Source of the DNA: CAZVWV01 sp964631745
GTDB lineage: Bacteria > Bdellovibrionota_C > UBA2361 > JBGSMV01
DNA length: 47,762 nt
Assembly (NCBI GenBank): GCA_964631745.1
Contig: CAZVWV010000009.1
Span: 1 to 47,762, forward strand
Direction: 5' to 3'
Shown: positions 21,828-27,864 of the stretch, piece after piece
Position numbering within the stretch: the first letter of the stretch is position 1
How the letters are laid out: every line of letters begins with the position of its first letter
Program-made: the position numbers and the translations under genes
Notes under the pieces: generated by a model
The model's input: only the letters and a program-made list of their open reading frames with translations
What the model was told of the DNA's origin: nothing
The model's database searches: none

Positions 21828-22200
21828 TTTTTCGCGCTCGCCGCTCCGGGCCAGGGGAGAGAACTCCCCTCGCTCGCTGATCGCGAGCTTCACCCCGGTA
21901 GTTTTTCGCGCTCGCCGCTCCGGGCCAGGGGAGAGAACTCCCCTCGCTCGCTGATCNNNNNNNNNNNNNNNNNNNNNNNNNNNNNNNNNNNNNNNNNNNN
22001 NNNNNNNNNNNNNNNNNNNNNNNNNNNNNNNNNNNNNNNNNNNNNNNNNNNNNNNNGCGAGCTTCACCCCTCCTGGCCGGTATGACCTTTAGTCGCATAA
22101 TCACATTTTCTTTCTCCATTCTACCCTTGGGTTTCGTTTTTCGCGCTCGCCGCTGCGGGCCAGGGGAGTGGACTCCTCTCGCTCGCTGATTGCGATTCAG
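21828..22200. repeat. 74-bp tandem repeat array interrupted by the scaffold gap
   Basis: Units starting TTTTTCGCGCTCGCCGCTC begin at 21828 and 21902 (period 74), with a further diverged unit at 22137 and a tail fragment (GCGAGCTTCACCCC) at 22057. Each unit contains the hairpin GGGGAG-AGAA-CTCCCC; in the last unit the arm is GGGGAG/CTCCTC, still pairable through one G-U. The gap of N starts inside the second unit, so the true copy number is unknown. No gene is supported here. Between 22057 and 22136 I see only unique A/T-richer sequence. Confidence 0.75.
21957..22056. other. assembly gap of 100 N
   Basis: Exactly 100 N, the conventional placeholder for a gap of unknown size. It falls in the tandem repeat, which probably caused the break. 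The real distance between the two tRNA-Gly genes is therefore unknown. Confidence 0.99.
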
Positions 22201-22247
22201 GTGTTAGGGCGACCGTTGGTCGTTTTTGCTTAACTATACCCGTTTGA

Positions 22248-22305
22248 GCACGAAATATTCGGAGCGCCGGCGACTCGCCGGCCGGTGCCTCGAGCTGGTA
22301 CAGAG
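22248..22305. repeat. dispersed double-hairpin repeat, copy 2
   Basis: GCACGAAATATT (22248-22259) precedes the perfect hairpin GCCGGCG-ACT-CGCCGGC (22266-22282). It is followed by CGGTGCC and a weaker stem GTGCC/GGTAC. The order and spacing match the copy at 14870-14923, but two base pairs of the first stem are changed in a compensatory way (T-A to C-G and A-T to G-C). Confidence 0.65.
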
Positions 22306-22401
22306 TGTTTGGCCGATAGGCAGCAGCCATTGTTTGATGGCAGTGGCCGCTTTTCTTATTTGCTTCCTTTCCCGATTCGTAGTACGGAATACTCGTGCTG
22401 T

Positions 22402-22477
22402 GCGGGCGTAACTCAGTTGGTAGAGTGCTTGCTTCCCAAGCAAGATGCCGCCGGTTCGAGCCCGGTCGCCCGCTCCA
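22402..22477 (+). tRNA. tRNA-Gly, anticodon CCC
   Basis: A complete cloverleaf, 73 nt plus an encoded CCA (22475-22477). The acceptor GCGGGCG pairs with CGCCCGC; the anticodon CCC (22435-22437) lies in the stem-loop CTTGCTTCCCAAGCAAG. The T arm is CCGGTTCGAGCCCGG. It reads GGG codons. The acceptor stem is the same as in the GCC isoacceptor upstream, but here the CCA end is encoded. Confidence 0.97.
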
Positions 22478-22542
22478 GTATCTATATTGAGGACAAATAG
22501 AGAGGACCTGTCCAGCTTATCCAGTCACCCCGAAATTCACCC

Positions 22543-22572
22543 TTGACAAGCGCCAATTGTCACTTTACAATT
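22543..22572 (+). promoter_or_regulatory. higBA promoter with palindromic operator
   Basis: The -35 box TTGACA (22543-22548) and -10 box TACAAT (22566-22571) are 17 bp apart, close to consensus. The palindrome AATTGT-N6-ACAATT (22555-22572) overlaps the -10 box and is the expected site for HigA autorepression. The toxin ATG 22577 is only five bases after the -10 box, so the message would be leaderless. Confidence 0.75.
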
Positions 22573-22576
22573 AGAT

Positions 22577-22856
22577 ATGATTCAGAGATTCCGGCACCGT
22601 GGCTTAGAAAAATCTGTACCGAAAGGATCGGTCTCGCGGCCTGAACCCACAGCACGTTGAAAAAATTCGCCGAATCCTTGCTCGACTCGATATAGCCACT
22701 CGCCCAAGTGACATGGATCTGCCCGGATGGCGGTTTCACCCTTTGAAGGGAAGGTTGGCGGGCTTCTGGTCGGTAACGGTAAATGCGAATTGGAGAATTA
22801 TTTTTCGATTCGAGAAAGATAATGTGACCGATGTGGATTATGTTGATTATCATTAA
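22577..22856 (+). pseudogene. higB: HigB toxin, single-base frameshift
   Basis: The start at ATG 22577 encodes MIQRFRHRGLEK, a HigB N terminus. The frame is then lost at the A run 22608-22612. In the next frame, from 22611, the rest of HigB is perfect: NLYRKDRSRGLNPQHVEKIR, then RRILARLD, DMDLPGWRFHPLKG, FWSVTVNANWRIIFRFE and DVDYVDYH, with a stop at 22854-22856. Four A instead of five would restore one 92-residue frame. HigB toxins are ribosome-dependent mRNA interferases. Either the toxin is inactivated or the extra A is a homopolymer sequencing error; slippage at the A run could also give some full product. Confidence 0.88.
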
Positions 22857-22867
22857 GGAAAAAAAGT

Positions 22868-23179
22868 ATGACTATGAAAACCCCTCCGCATCCTGGCCTG
22901 TCCGTACGTTTTGACTGTATTGAAGCGCTTAGTCTTACCGTAACGGCCGCAGCTGATTTGCTTGGAGTGACCAGACAGACGCTAAATAATCTGATTAATG
23001 GTAAGAGTGGTATTTCGGCTGAGATGGCGGTTCGATTGGAAAAAGCGTTTGGTGGAGGTGCTGAGACATGGCTTAAGCTTCAGATGGCATACGATCTGTC
23101 CCAGGTGCGTGCGCGAGGGCGACAAATCAAGGTGAAACGTATTCGACGTATCGATCTGGATCGAGTGGCGGCACAATAG
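22868..23179 (+). CDS. higA: HigA antitoxin
   Basis: A 103-residue XRE-family antitoxin. The N-terminal MKTPPHPGLSVRFDCIEAL is typical. The helix-turn-helix spans about residues 28-55 (TAAADLLGVTRQTLNNLING), followed by the conserved ISAEMAVRLEKAFGGGAETWLK. It binds HigB and represses the promoter at the palindrome 22555-22572. It starts 11 bases after the higB stop with ribosome site AAGGA. It is intact although its toxin is frameshifted. Confidence 0.93.
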   Translation: MTMKTPPHPGLSVRFDCIEALSLTVTAAADLLGVTRQTLNNLINGKSGISAEMAVRLEKAFGGGAETWLKLQMAYDLSQVRARGRQIKVKRIRRIDLDRVAAQ

Positions 23180-23251
23180 TTATGAACGGCTACGTAGTCT
23201 TAGATTTACCGGCGCTTTGTCAGGGTGAGCACCCAGCAACATTTGATGGCT

Positions 23252-23725
23252 TTACTTCACCTTCGGAGCCAGGTTCGCCTCTATTACAAATTTGCCTTCC
23301 GGCGTACTGAAGGGCACCTGCAAGATTGGGGCTTTTGACATCTGTTGCATCTCAATACCCGCACCTACCAGCATCATGGGCGTGGCCATTTCGAAGGTGA
23401 AACCTTTTTCGGCGATTAATTTCTTAGCGCCGCCGGAGATCATGTTTGTCAATTCGCCTACGGCGTCGACTACATCCTGAGTAACCTCAGTAAAATTCTC
23501 CATCAACATCTTACTGACGATGGCGCAGATACTGGGGGCGTCGAAACTAATGGCCATGTTGCCCGAAATCTGCGAGCCCGCCATGCCTATTACGCCAGTT
23601 ACCGCTCCGTAAGTCAGGTTGCCTGACTTTAGGGTGGGCTTATTGGCGACAGGATCGGTCTGCGCCATGGTTTTAAGTACATTAACAGCAGACACTATGA
23701 AGGGATTTACCAGCTCAACGTTCAT
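23252..23725 (-). CDS. cheX: CheX-type CheY-P phosphatase
   Basis: A 157-residue CheX/CheC-family phosphatase that removes phosphate from CheY to end the motor signal. The single catalytic helix carries the E-x2-N signature in DAVGELTNMISGGAKK, with the family proline 22 residues later (EMATPMML). One such helix, not two, suggests CheX rather than CheC. It ends the minus-strand chemotaxis series, 82 bp after a cheY gene, and a good ribosome site (GGTGAG) precedes ATG 23725. Confidence 0.88.
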   Translation of the reverse strand: MNVELVNPFIVSAVNVLKTMAQTDPVANKPTLKSGNLTYGAVTGVIGMAGSQISGNMAISFDAPSICAIVSKMLMENFTEVTQDVVDAVGELTNMISGGAKKLIAEKGFTFEMATPMMLVGAGIEMQQMSKAPILQVPFSTPEGKFVIEANLAPKVK

Positions 23726-23807
23726 TTAACTCACCTTTAACGGTCAAGCACGTTGGCCAGATTTATAAACTACTAGATCTAAGCAGCAACGTGAGCCCTG
23801 AAAAAAA

Positions 23808-24212
23808 CTACTTAGCTCTATTAGCGAAGATAGCCTCCATCTTGGTCTGGAGTACATCCGCTGTAAAGGGCTTAATTATGTAATTCGATACGCCAGCCTT
23901 GGCGGCCTCTATCACGTTTTCCTTCTGAGCTTCTGCCGTCACCATCAAGAAGGGCAGAGTCTTAAGCTTTTCGTCGCTGCGAACGGCTCGTAACAAGTCA
24001 ATTCCCATCATATTGGGCATATTCCAGTCAGAAACAACGAACTGGAAATTACCTTCCTTTAATTTGGTTAGGGCGATTTGTCCGTCCTCTGCTTCTGAAA
24101 TATTATCAAAACCCAGTTGCTTTAGACAATTCTTAACAATACGCCGCATGGTATTGAAATCGTCGACAACAAGTATGGGCATTTTTTTATCTAGGCTATT
24201 TAGTGCTGACAT
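23808..24212 (-). CDS. cheY: CheY response regulator
   Basis: A single-domain receiver of 134 residues, probably the motor-binding output. The acidic pocket D17/D18 (ILVVDDFN), phospho-acceptor D62 (VVSDWNMPNMMG), Thr in LMVTAEA and Lys in YIIKPF are present. A ten-residue leader before the fold (MSALNSLDKK) is longer than usual. It pairs with the downstream cheX gene. Which of the two CheY proteins in this cluster binds the motor cannot be told from sequence. Confidence 0.93.
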   Translation of the reverse strand: MSALNSLDKKMPILVVDDFNTMRRIVKNCLKQLGFDNISEAEDGQIALTKLKEGNFQFVVSDWNMPNMMGIDLLRAVRSDEKLKTLPFLMVTAEAQKENVIEAAKAGVSNYIIKPFTADVLQTKMEAIFANRAK

Positions 24213-24232
24213 TGTGAGGGTTCCTCCAAAAT

Positions 24233-24538
24233 TTATTCAATTGCTTTGGTGAGCTGTTCTTCCGGAAACTCTGAGATGTTTTTTGTTTTGGCGATCTCGG
24301 TCCAGCGCTTGGCATCCCAGTTCGGCTGCCCGCTTTTCTCTTTATGTCCAAAATACTCCGGCTTAGCTGTCTTGCGCGAATGTTTGGCGTTGATGGGAGT
24401 CATGCAGCAAACATCGCCAGGCTGCGCGATGTATTGCAGCCAATAACGGGCTTTTTTTAGGGTTTGGGCATGGAAAACCTCTTCCAACTTGCCGTCAGCG
24501 GTAATTCTGTAAACCACAAAAGGTGAATGCCAGTCCAT
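24233..24538 (-). CDS. uncharacterised 101-residue protein in chemotaxis cluster
   Basis: Not recognised. From ATG 24538 (preceded by GGGTGGGA) it encodes MDWHSPFVVYRITADGKLEE. It has Cys-Cys-Met in GDVCCMTPINAKHSRK, then a basic, Trp-containing region (SGQPNWDAKRWTEIAKTK) and an acidic end. No signal peptide or membrane segment. The first 45 residues look like a small beta-strand/helix unit. It lies between cheB and cheY on the same strand, 20 bp before cheY, so it is probably co-expressed with them and may be a chemotaxis accessory protein. Confidence 0.65.
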   Translation of the reverse strand: MDWHSPFVVYRITADGKLEEVFHAQTLKKARYWLQYIAQPGDVCCMTPINAKHSRKTAKPEYFGHKEKSGQPNWDAKRWTEIAKTKNISEFPEEQLTKAIE

Positions 24539-24669
24539 CAATATTTCCCACCCAAAAGAATAATCAAACTTATCAAAATAGATATCGGCAAGACCCTGAA
24601 ATAAATTTAGTTAGTTTCTGCTTGATCCGACCCCGCTTAAGCATCGCCTGATTTGCTTACCCCGCCAGC

Positions 24670-25704
24670 TTAATTGGCACGGGCCATAATCATGGATGCG
24701 ATCCGTTCTAACGCCAAACTCTCATGAACAGCACCGGCATCGACGGCGGCCTTAGGCATGCCGTAGACGACACAAGTGGCTTCATCTTGAGCCACATTGT
24801 ACCCGCCCGCATCCCTAAGTCGTTTCATGCCCAAAGCTCCATCAGCGCCCATTCCTGTTAGCATTATGCCTATCGCATTCTTGCCCACATGTTGGGCGGC
24901 AGAGTTGAAAAGTACTTCCACGGAAGGGCGATGTCGGTTTACAAGCGGTCCGTCCTTGACGTCTACAAAATAGTTGGCCCCGTTTCTCTTTATCAACATG
25001 TGTTTGTTGCCCGGTGCTATTAAGACCCGTCCGGGTATCACTGAATCGCCATCTTGGGCCTCGCGCACGTCCACCGCGCAGATAGATTTTAGACGTAGGG
25101 CAAAGGAGTTTGTGAAGCCAGCCGGCATGTGTTGAGCGATGACCGTGGCGGGGGCGTTGGGTGGATACTCCTTCAGCACTCGCTCAAGCGCTTGCACCCC
25201 ACCGGTGGAGGCACCAATCACGACCACTTTGTTTGTGGTTTGGGTTAGTGCGCCTAACGGTTTGACTTTCAAGTCTCTGGCTTCATTGTTTCTGGCGGTA
25301 AGCTTTGTCAGGTTTACTTTTGTGGCCGCGCGGATTTTCTCGCTCAACTCAATCGACATATCCCCGATTGAATAGGCTTCGCCGGGCTTGCAAAGGACAT
25401 CGACGGCGCCCGCTTGCATGGCTTCGAGTGCGATCTCTGAGCCTTGCTTGGCTAGAGAAGAAAGCACAATCACTGGAAGAGGGTGGTGTTGCATCAGTTT
25501 TTTCAAGAAGGAGATGCCGTCCATGCGCGGCATTTCGATATCAAGAGTAATCACGTCCGGATGCAACGCCACAATTTTGTCGCGCGCAACATACGGATCC
25601 GGAGCGCTCCCAACAACTTCGATCTCTTTGTCCTGCGCGAGCTCACGCTCAAGGGTTTGTCGAACAACTGCAGAATCATCTACAATCAAAACTTTAATGG
25701 TCAT
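24670..25704 (-). CDS. cheB: CheB receptor methylesterase/glutamine deamidase
   Basis: Removes methyl groups from receptor glutamates for adaptation. The 344-residue protein starts at ATG 25704, one base after the preceding stop; an upstream ATG at 25800 lies inside that gene. The receiver domain has D55 in LDIEMPRMDG. The esterase domain has the catalytic triad S166 (VIGASTGGVQAL), H192 (IAQHMPAGF) and D288 (MLTGMGADGALG). It works with CheR (27056-27856) on the receptor at 31289-32941. Confidence 0.96.
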   Translation of the reverse strand: MTIKVLIVDDSAVVRQTLERELAQDKEIEVVGSAPDPYVARDKIVALHPDVITLDIEMPRMDGISFLKKLMQHHPLPVIVLSSLAKQGSEIALEAMQAGAVDVLCKPGEAYSIGDMSIELSEKIRAATKVNLTKLTARNNEARDLKVKPLGALTQTTNKVVVIGASTGGVQALERVLKEYPPNAPATVIAQHMPAGFTNSFALRLKSICAVDVREAQDGDSVIPGRVLIAPGNKHMLIKRNGANYFVDVKDGPLVNRHRPSVEVLFNSAAQHVGKNAIGIMLTGMGADGALGMKRLRDAGGYNVAQDEATCVVYGMPKAAVDAGAVHESLALERIASMIMARAN

Positions 25705-25705
25705 A

Positions 25706-26164
25706 CTAATCCTTCGTAAGGGTGAACGTAACGGCCACTGGCTGCTCCTCTGCCAAATAACAGAAGGCCTGATTGTGGAAATACTCATCGGCCTTTTCAA
25801 GTGACATCAGTTCAACATTGGGCGATGAGAGGTCGAAGGCTGTGTCTTCACCCCACTTGGTTGTCAATAGGTTACCGCCAATCACATTGGCCATCTCTCT
25901 TAAGGCATCCATTCTCTCACTGTCGCTGTTGTTCTCGTCCTCTCCGATTAAATTGGCTGCCAAAATTCGGGCGAAGCCTTCCTGGCAGATGACAGAGTAT
26001 TGGCCGTTCACTACACCCTTAAACTTTAGATAAGCCACGTAACACGGCATCTCCGGATTGAACACTTTAGTTGAATTCTCGAGCGCCGGCTCCGCCAGCA
26101 TCATGGCCCAATCCTCTAAAATTCTGACGATCGTTGTCCCTATGTCTTTTCTCATCTCAGTCAT
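25706..26164 (-). CDS. CheX/CheC-like phosphatase, second copy
   Basis: A 152-residue protein of the CheC/CheX/FliY superfamily. It has the active-site E-x2-N signature in ALREMANVIGGNLL and the distal proline in DLSSPNVE at the same spacing as the other CheX in this cluster. The N-terminal part (MRKDIGTTIVRILEDWAMML) differs strongly from that copy. It overlaps the preceding cheY by 8 nt and precedes cheB by one base, so translation is coupled. It may serve the adjacent CheY specifically. Confidence 0.8.
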   Translation of the reverse strand: MTEMRKDIGTTIVRILEDWAMMLAEPALENSTKVFNPEMPCYVAYLKFKGVVNGQYSVICQEGFARILAANLIGEDENNSDSERMDALREMANVIGGNLLTTKWGEDTAFDLSSPNVELMSLEKADEYFHNQAFCYLAEEQPVAVTFTLTKD

Positions 26165-26543
26165 GCTGCACTCCTAAAGACTTACTCACTGCGTCGACCA
26201 ACCCTTCCGGAGTTACGGGCTTTCTAAGGTAGGCTTTGACGCCAAGCTCGTTCAAGCGATCAATTCGCTCTTTGCTGCCCTCGGTTGAGACCACAATAAC
26301 CGCTGTTTCCTTGAGGTTCTCGTCCGTTCGCAGCTTTTCCATAAACTCCATGCCGTTCATGATGGGCATGTTAATATCTAGGAAGACTAGATCCACCCAG
26401 TTGTCTTTCAGCAAGGCCAAAGCTTGCGAACCATTTTCGGCTTCCAGCAAATTGGAAACCTCGATGCCGGTCATGCCAAGAGTTTTTTTAATCGTCTTTC
26501 TGACGATGCTTGAATCATCAACAATTAATAAGTTATAAGCCAT
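26157..26543 (-). CDS. cheY: CheY-like response regulator, second copy
   Basis: A single receiver domain of 128 residues from ATG 26543 (ribosome site AAGGTG). The phospho-acceptor is D56 (LVFLDINMPIMNGMEF), the acid pair is in LLIVDDSS, and the switch residues are in VIVVSTEGS and AYLRKPVTPEG. It overlaps the CheX-like phosphatase gene and follows cheD. The mid-cluster place between cheD and cheB suggests a role in adaptation or as a phosphate sink as well as motor control. Confidence 0.93.
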   Translation of the reverse strand: MAYNLLIVDDSSIVRKTIKKTLGMTGIEVSNLLEAENGSQALALLKDNWVDLVFLDINMPIMNGMEFMEKLRTDENLKETAVIVVSTEGSKERIDRLNELGVKAYLRKPVTPEGLVDAVSKSLGVQHD

Positions 26544-26557
26544 AAATCGCACCTTTT

Positions 26558-27043
26558 CTAAATCATTCTCTTGTTTTCGCCGCCACTAATTCGGAGCCAG
26601 ATTTCGCCACTTTCGATATTTAGTGAAATCGTACGGGATACGCTGTCGCCGATATTCTCGGCTTTGATCAGTAAATTATTCTTCCACAACACCTTTCTTA
26701 ATACCGTATAATTTTTCTTGCCGATTTCGAAGACGTTTTCGGAATCGTTAATATTTGACCCGCCAGCAACGGCTATGATCAAATCCTTCAGAACGGAGCC
26801 TCTTTGAATAAGTCCGTTAAGAAGTAGCACTACCCCGGTATCTACAAAGGTGGCCGGTTGCGCGCTGGCTTTTTCCGGGTTGGTCTTGGAGTTGGGCAAG
26901 AGGCAGTGAATCATGGCGCCTTGCTTTTTTTTGGGATCGTATACGGCGATGCCCAAGCAGGAGCCCAAGTTCGGCGCAGTAAGGACTAGATCGGGTGAAT
27001 TCCCGAACTTAAGCTCTCCAATTCCTACCAATTCAGTGCTCAT
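26558..27043 (-). CDS. cheD: CheD receptor glutamine deamidase
   Basis: Deamidates receptor glutamines and, in other bacteria, binds CheC-type phosphatases. The 161-residue protein has the catalytic cysteine C29 in APNLGSCLGIAVYD and the histidine H46 in GAMIHCLLPNS, at the spacing of characterised CheD proteins. VAGGSNI is also conserved. The gene lies between cheR (12-bp gap) and cheY (14 bp). Its presence with CheX-type phosphatases matches the Thermotoga/Bacillus style of adaptation. Confidence 0.93.
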   Translation of the reverse strand: MSTELVGIGELKFGNSPDLVLTAPNLGSCLGIAVYDPKKKQGAMIHCLLPNSKTNPEKASAQPATFVDTGVVLLLNGLIQRGSVLKDLIIAVAGGSNINDSENVFEIGKKNYTVLRKVLWKNNLLIKAENIGDSVSRTISLNIESGEIWLRISGGENKRMI

Positions 27044-27055
27044 CGATCCCCGATA

Positions 27056-27856
27056 CTATTTTTCAAAAGTAGCGACGCCTCTGCCCCTTAGCGCGTGAGT
27101 AATACCTAGCAAATTCTCGGAATGTCCGAGCATCAAGTACCCGCCGGGCCGAAGGATGCGCTCGAATTCCGAGATGATCTTGGCGCGCGTGGGCACGTCG
27201 AAATATATCATCACGTTTCGGCAAAATATTATGTCGATCGGACCTTTAAGTGGGAGCGGGGACTCAATCAAGTTAAGCCGCTTAAAGCTGACGAGTCTCT
27301 TAATTTCCGGAATGACTTGGTAGTGCGAGTTTTCACCGTCGTTTGCCTTTTTGAAGTAGGTACTGAAGAGCGAAGGAGGCATCTTCTCAAATTGTTTCAA
27401 CTCATAGATACCCTCAATGGCTTTGCGCAATACACGGGTCGAGATATCAGTCGCTAGAATCTTTAGATCTGCCTGTTTTAAATCAATGCTTTCCTGTGCA
27501 AGGAACGCTAGGGTATACGGTTCTTCTCCAGACGAACTGGCGGCGCACCAAATACGGAAGCTGCGCTTGCCGGCGGCATACCATTCTTTTAGCAAGCGTG
27601 TGTATAGCTCAAAATGCTGCGGTTCACGGTAGAAAAAGGTTAGATTGGTAGATACTACGTCTAATAATTCTACCAGCTCCTCGCCGGAGAGGTCCGTTTC
27701 CACCATCTTTAGATATTGGCCAGGTTCTTTGATGCCCAGTTTACGAAGCCGTTTCTGCACACGGTTGTTTAACAGCTCCTTCTTGTCGGAGCCTAAATTG
27801 ATCCCGCTTTCGCGGTAAATCAAATCCTTAAAACGAAGATAGAGTTCCTGTTCCAT
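27056..27856 (-). CDS. cheR: CheR receptor methyltransferase
   Basis: Methylates receptor glutamates using S-adenosylmethionine. The 266-residue protein has the N-terminal helical domain (LRKLGIKEPGQYLKMVE) and the signature TNLTFFYREPQHFELY. The SAM loop is RIWCAASSSGEEPYTLAF, and the catalytic domain ends with DIIFCRNVMIYFD and GGYLMLGHSENL. No beta-subdomain insertion of the pentapeptide-binding type is obvious. It follows cheA by eight bases with ribosome site AGAGG. Confidence 0.95.
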   Translation of the reverse strand: MEQELYLRFKDLIYRESGINLGSDKKELLNNRVQKRLRKLGIKEPGQYLKMVETDLSGEELVELLDVVSTNLTFFYREPQHFELYTRLLKEWYAAGKRSFRIWCAASSSGEEPYTLAFLAQESIDLKQADLKILATDISTRVLRKAIEGIYELKQFEKMPPSLFSTYFKKANDGENSHYQVIPEIKRLVSFKRLNLIESPLPLKGPIDIIFCRNVMIYFDVPTRAKIISEFERILRPGGYLMLGHSENLLGITHALRGRGVATFEK

Positions 27857-27864
27857 CTGGGCCT

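Noticed and set aside
21828..22200. CRISPR array
   Set aside because: The units repeat over their full 74-bp length without unique spacers, and no cas gene is near.
22560..22853. Minus-strand 97-residue open frame opposite higB
   Set aside because: The plus strand encodes HigB in two frames with clear homology; the antisense frame is a shadow.
25705..25800. 32-residue N-terminal extension of CheB
   Set aside because: It overlaps the upstream CheX-like gene, and the receiver fold begins exactly at ATG 25704.
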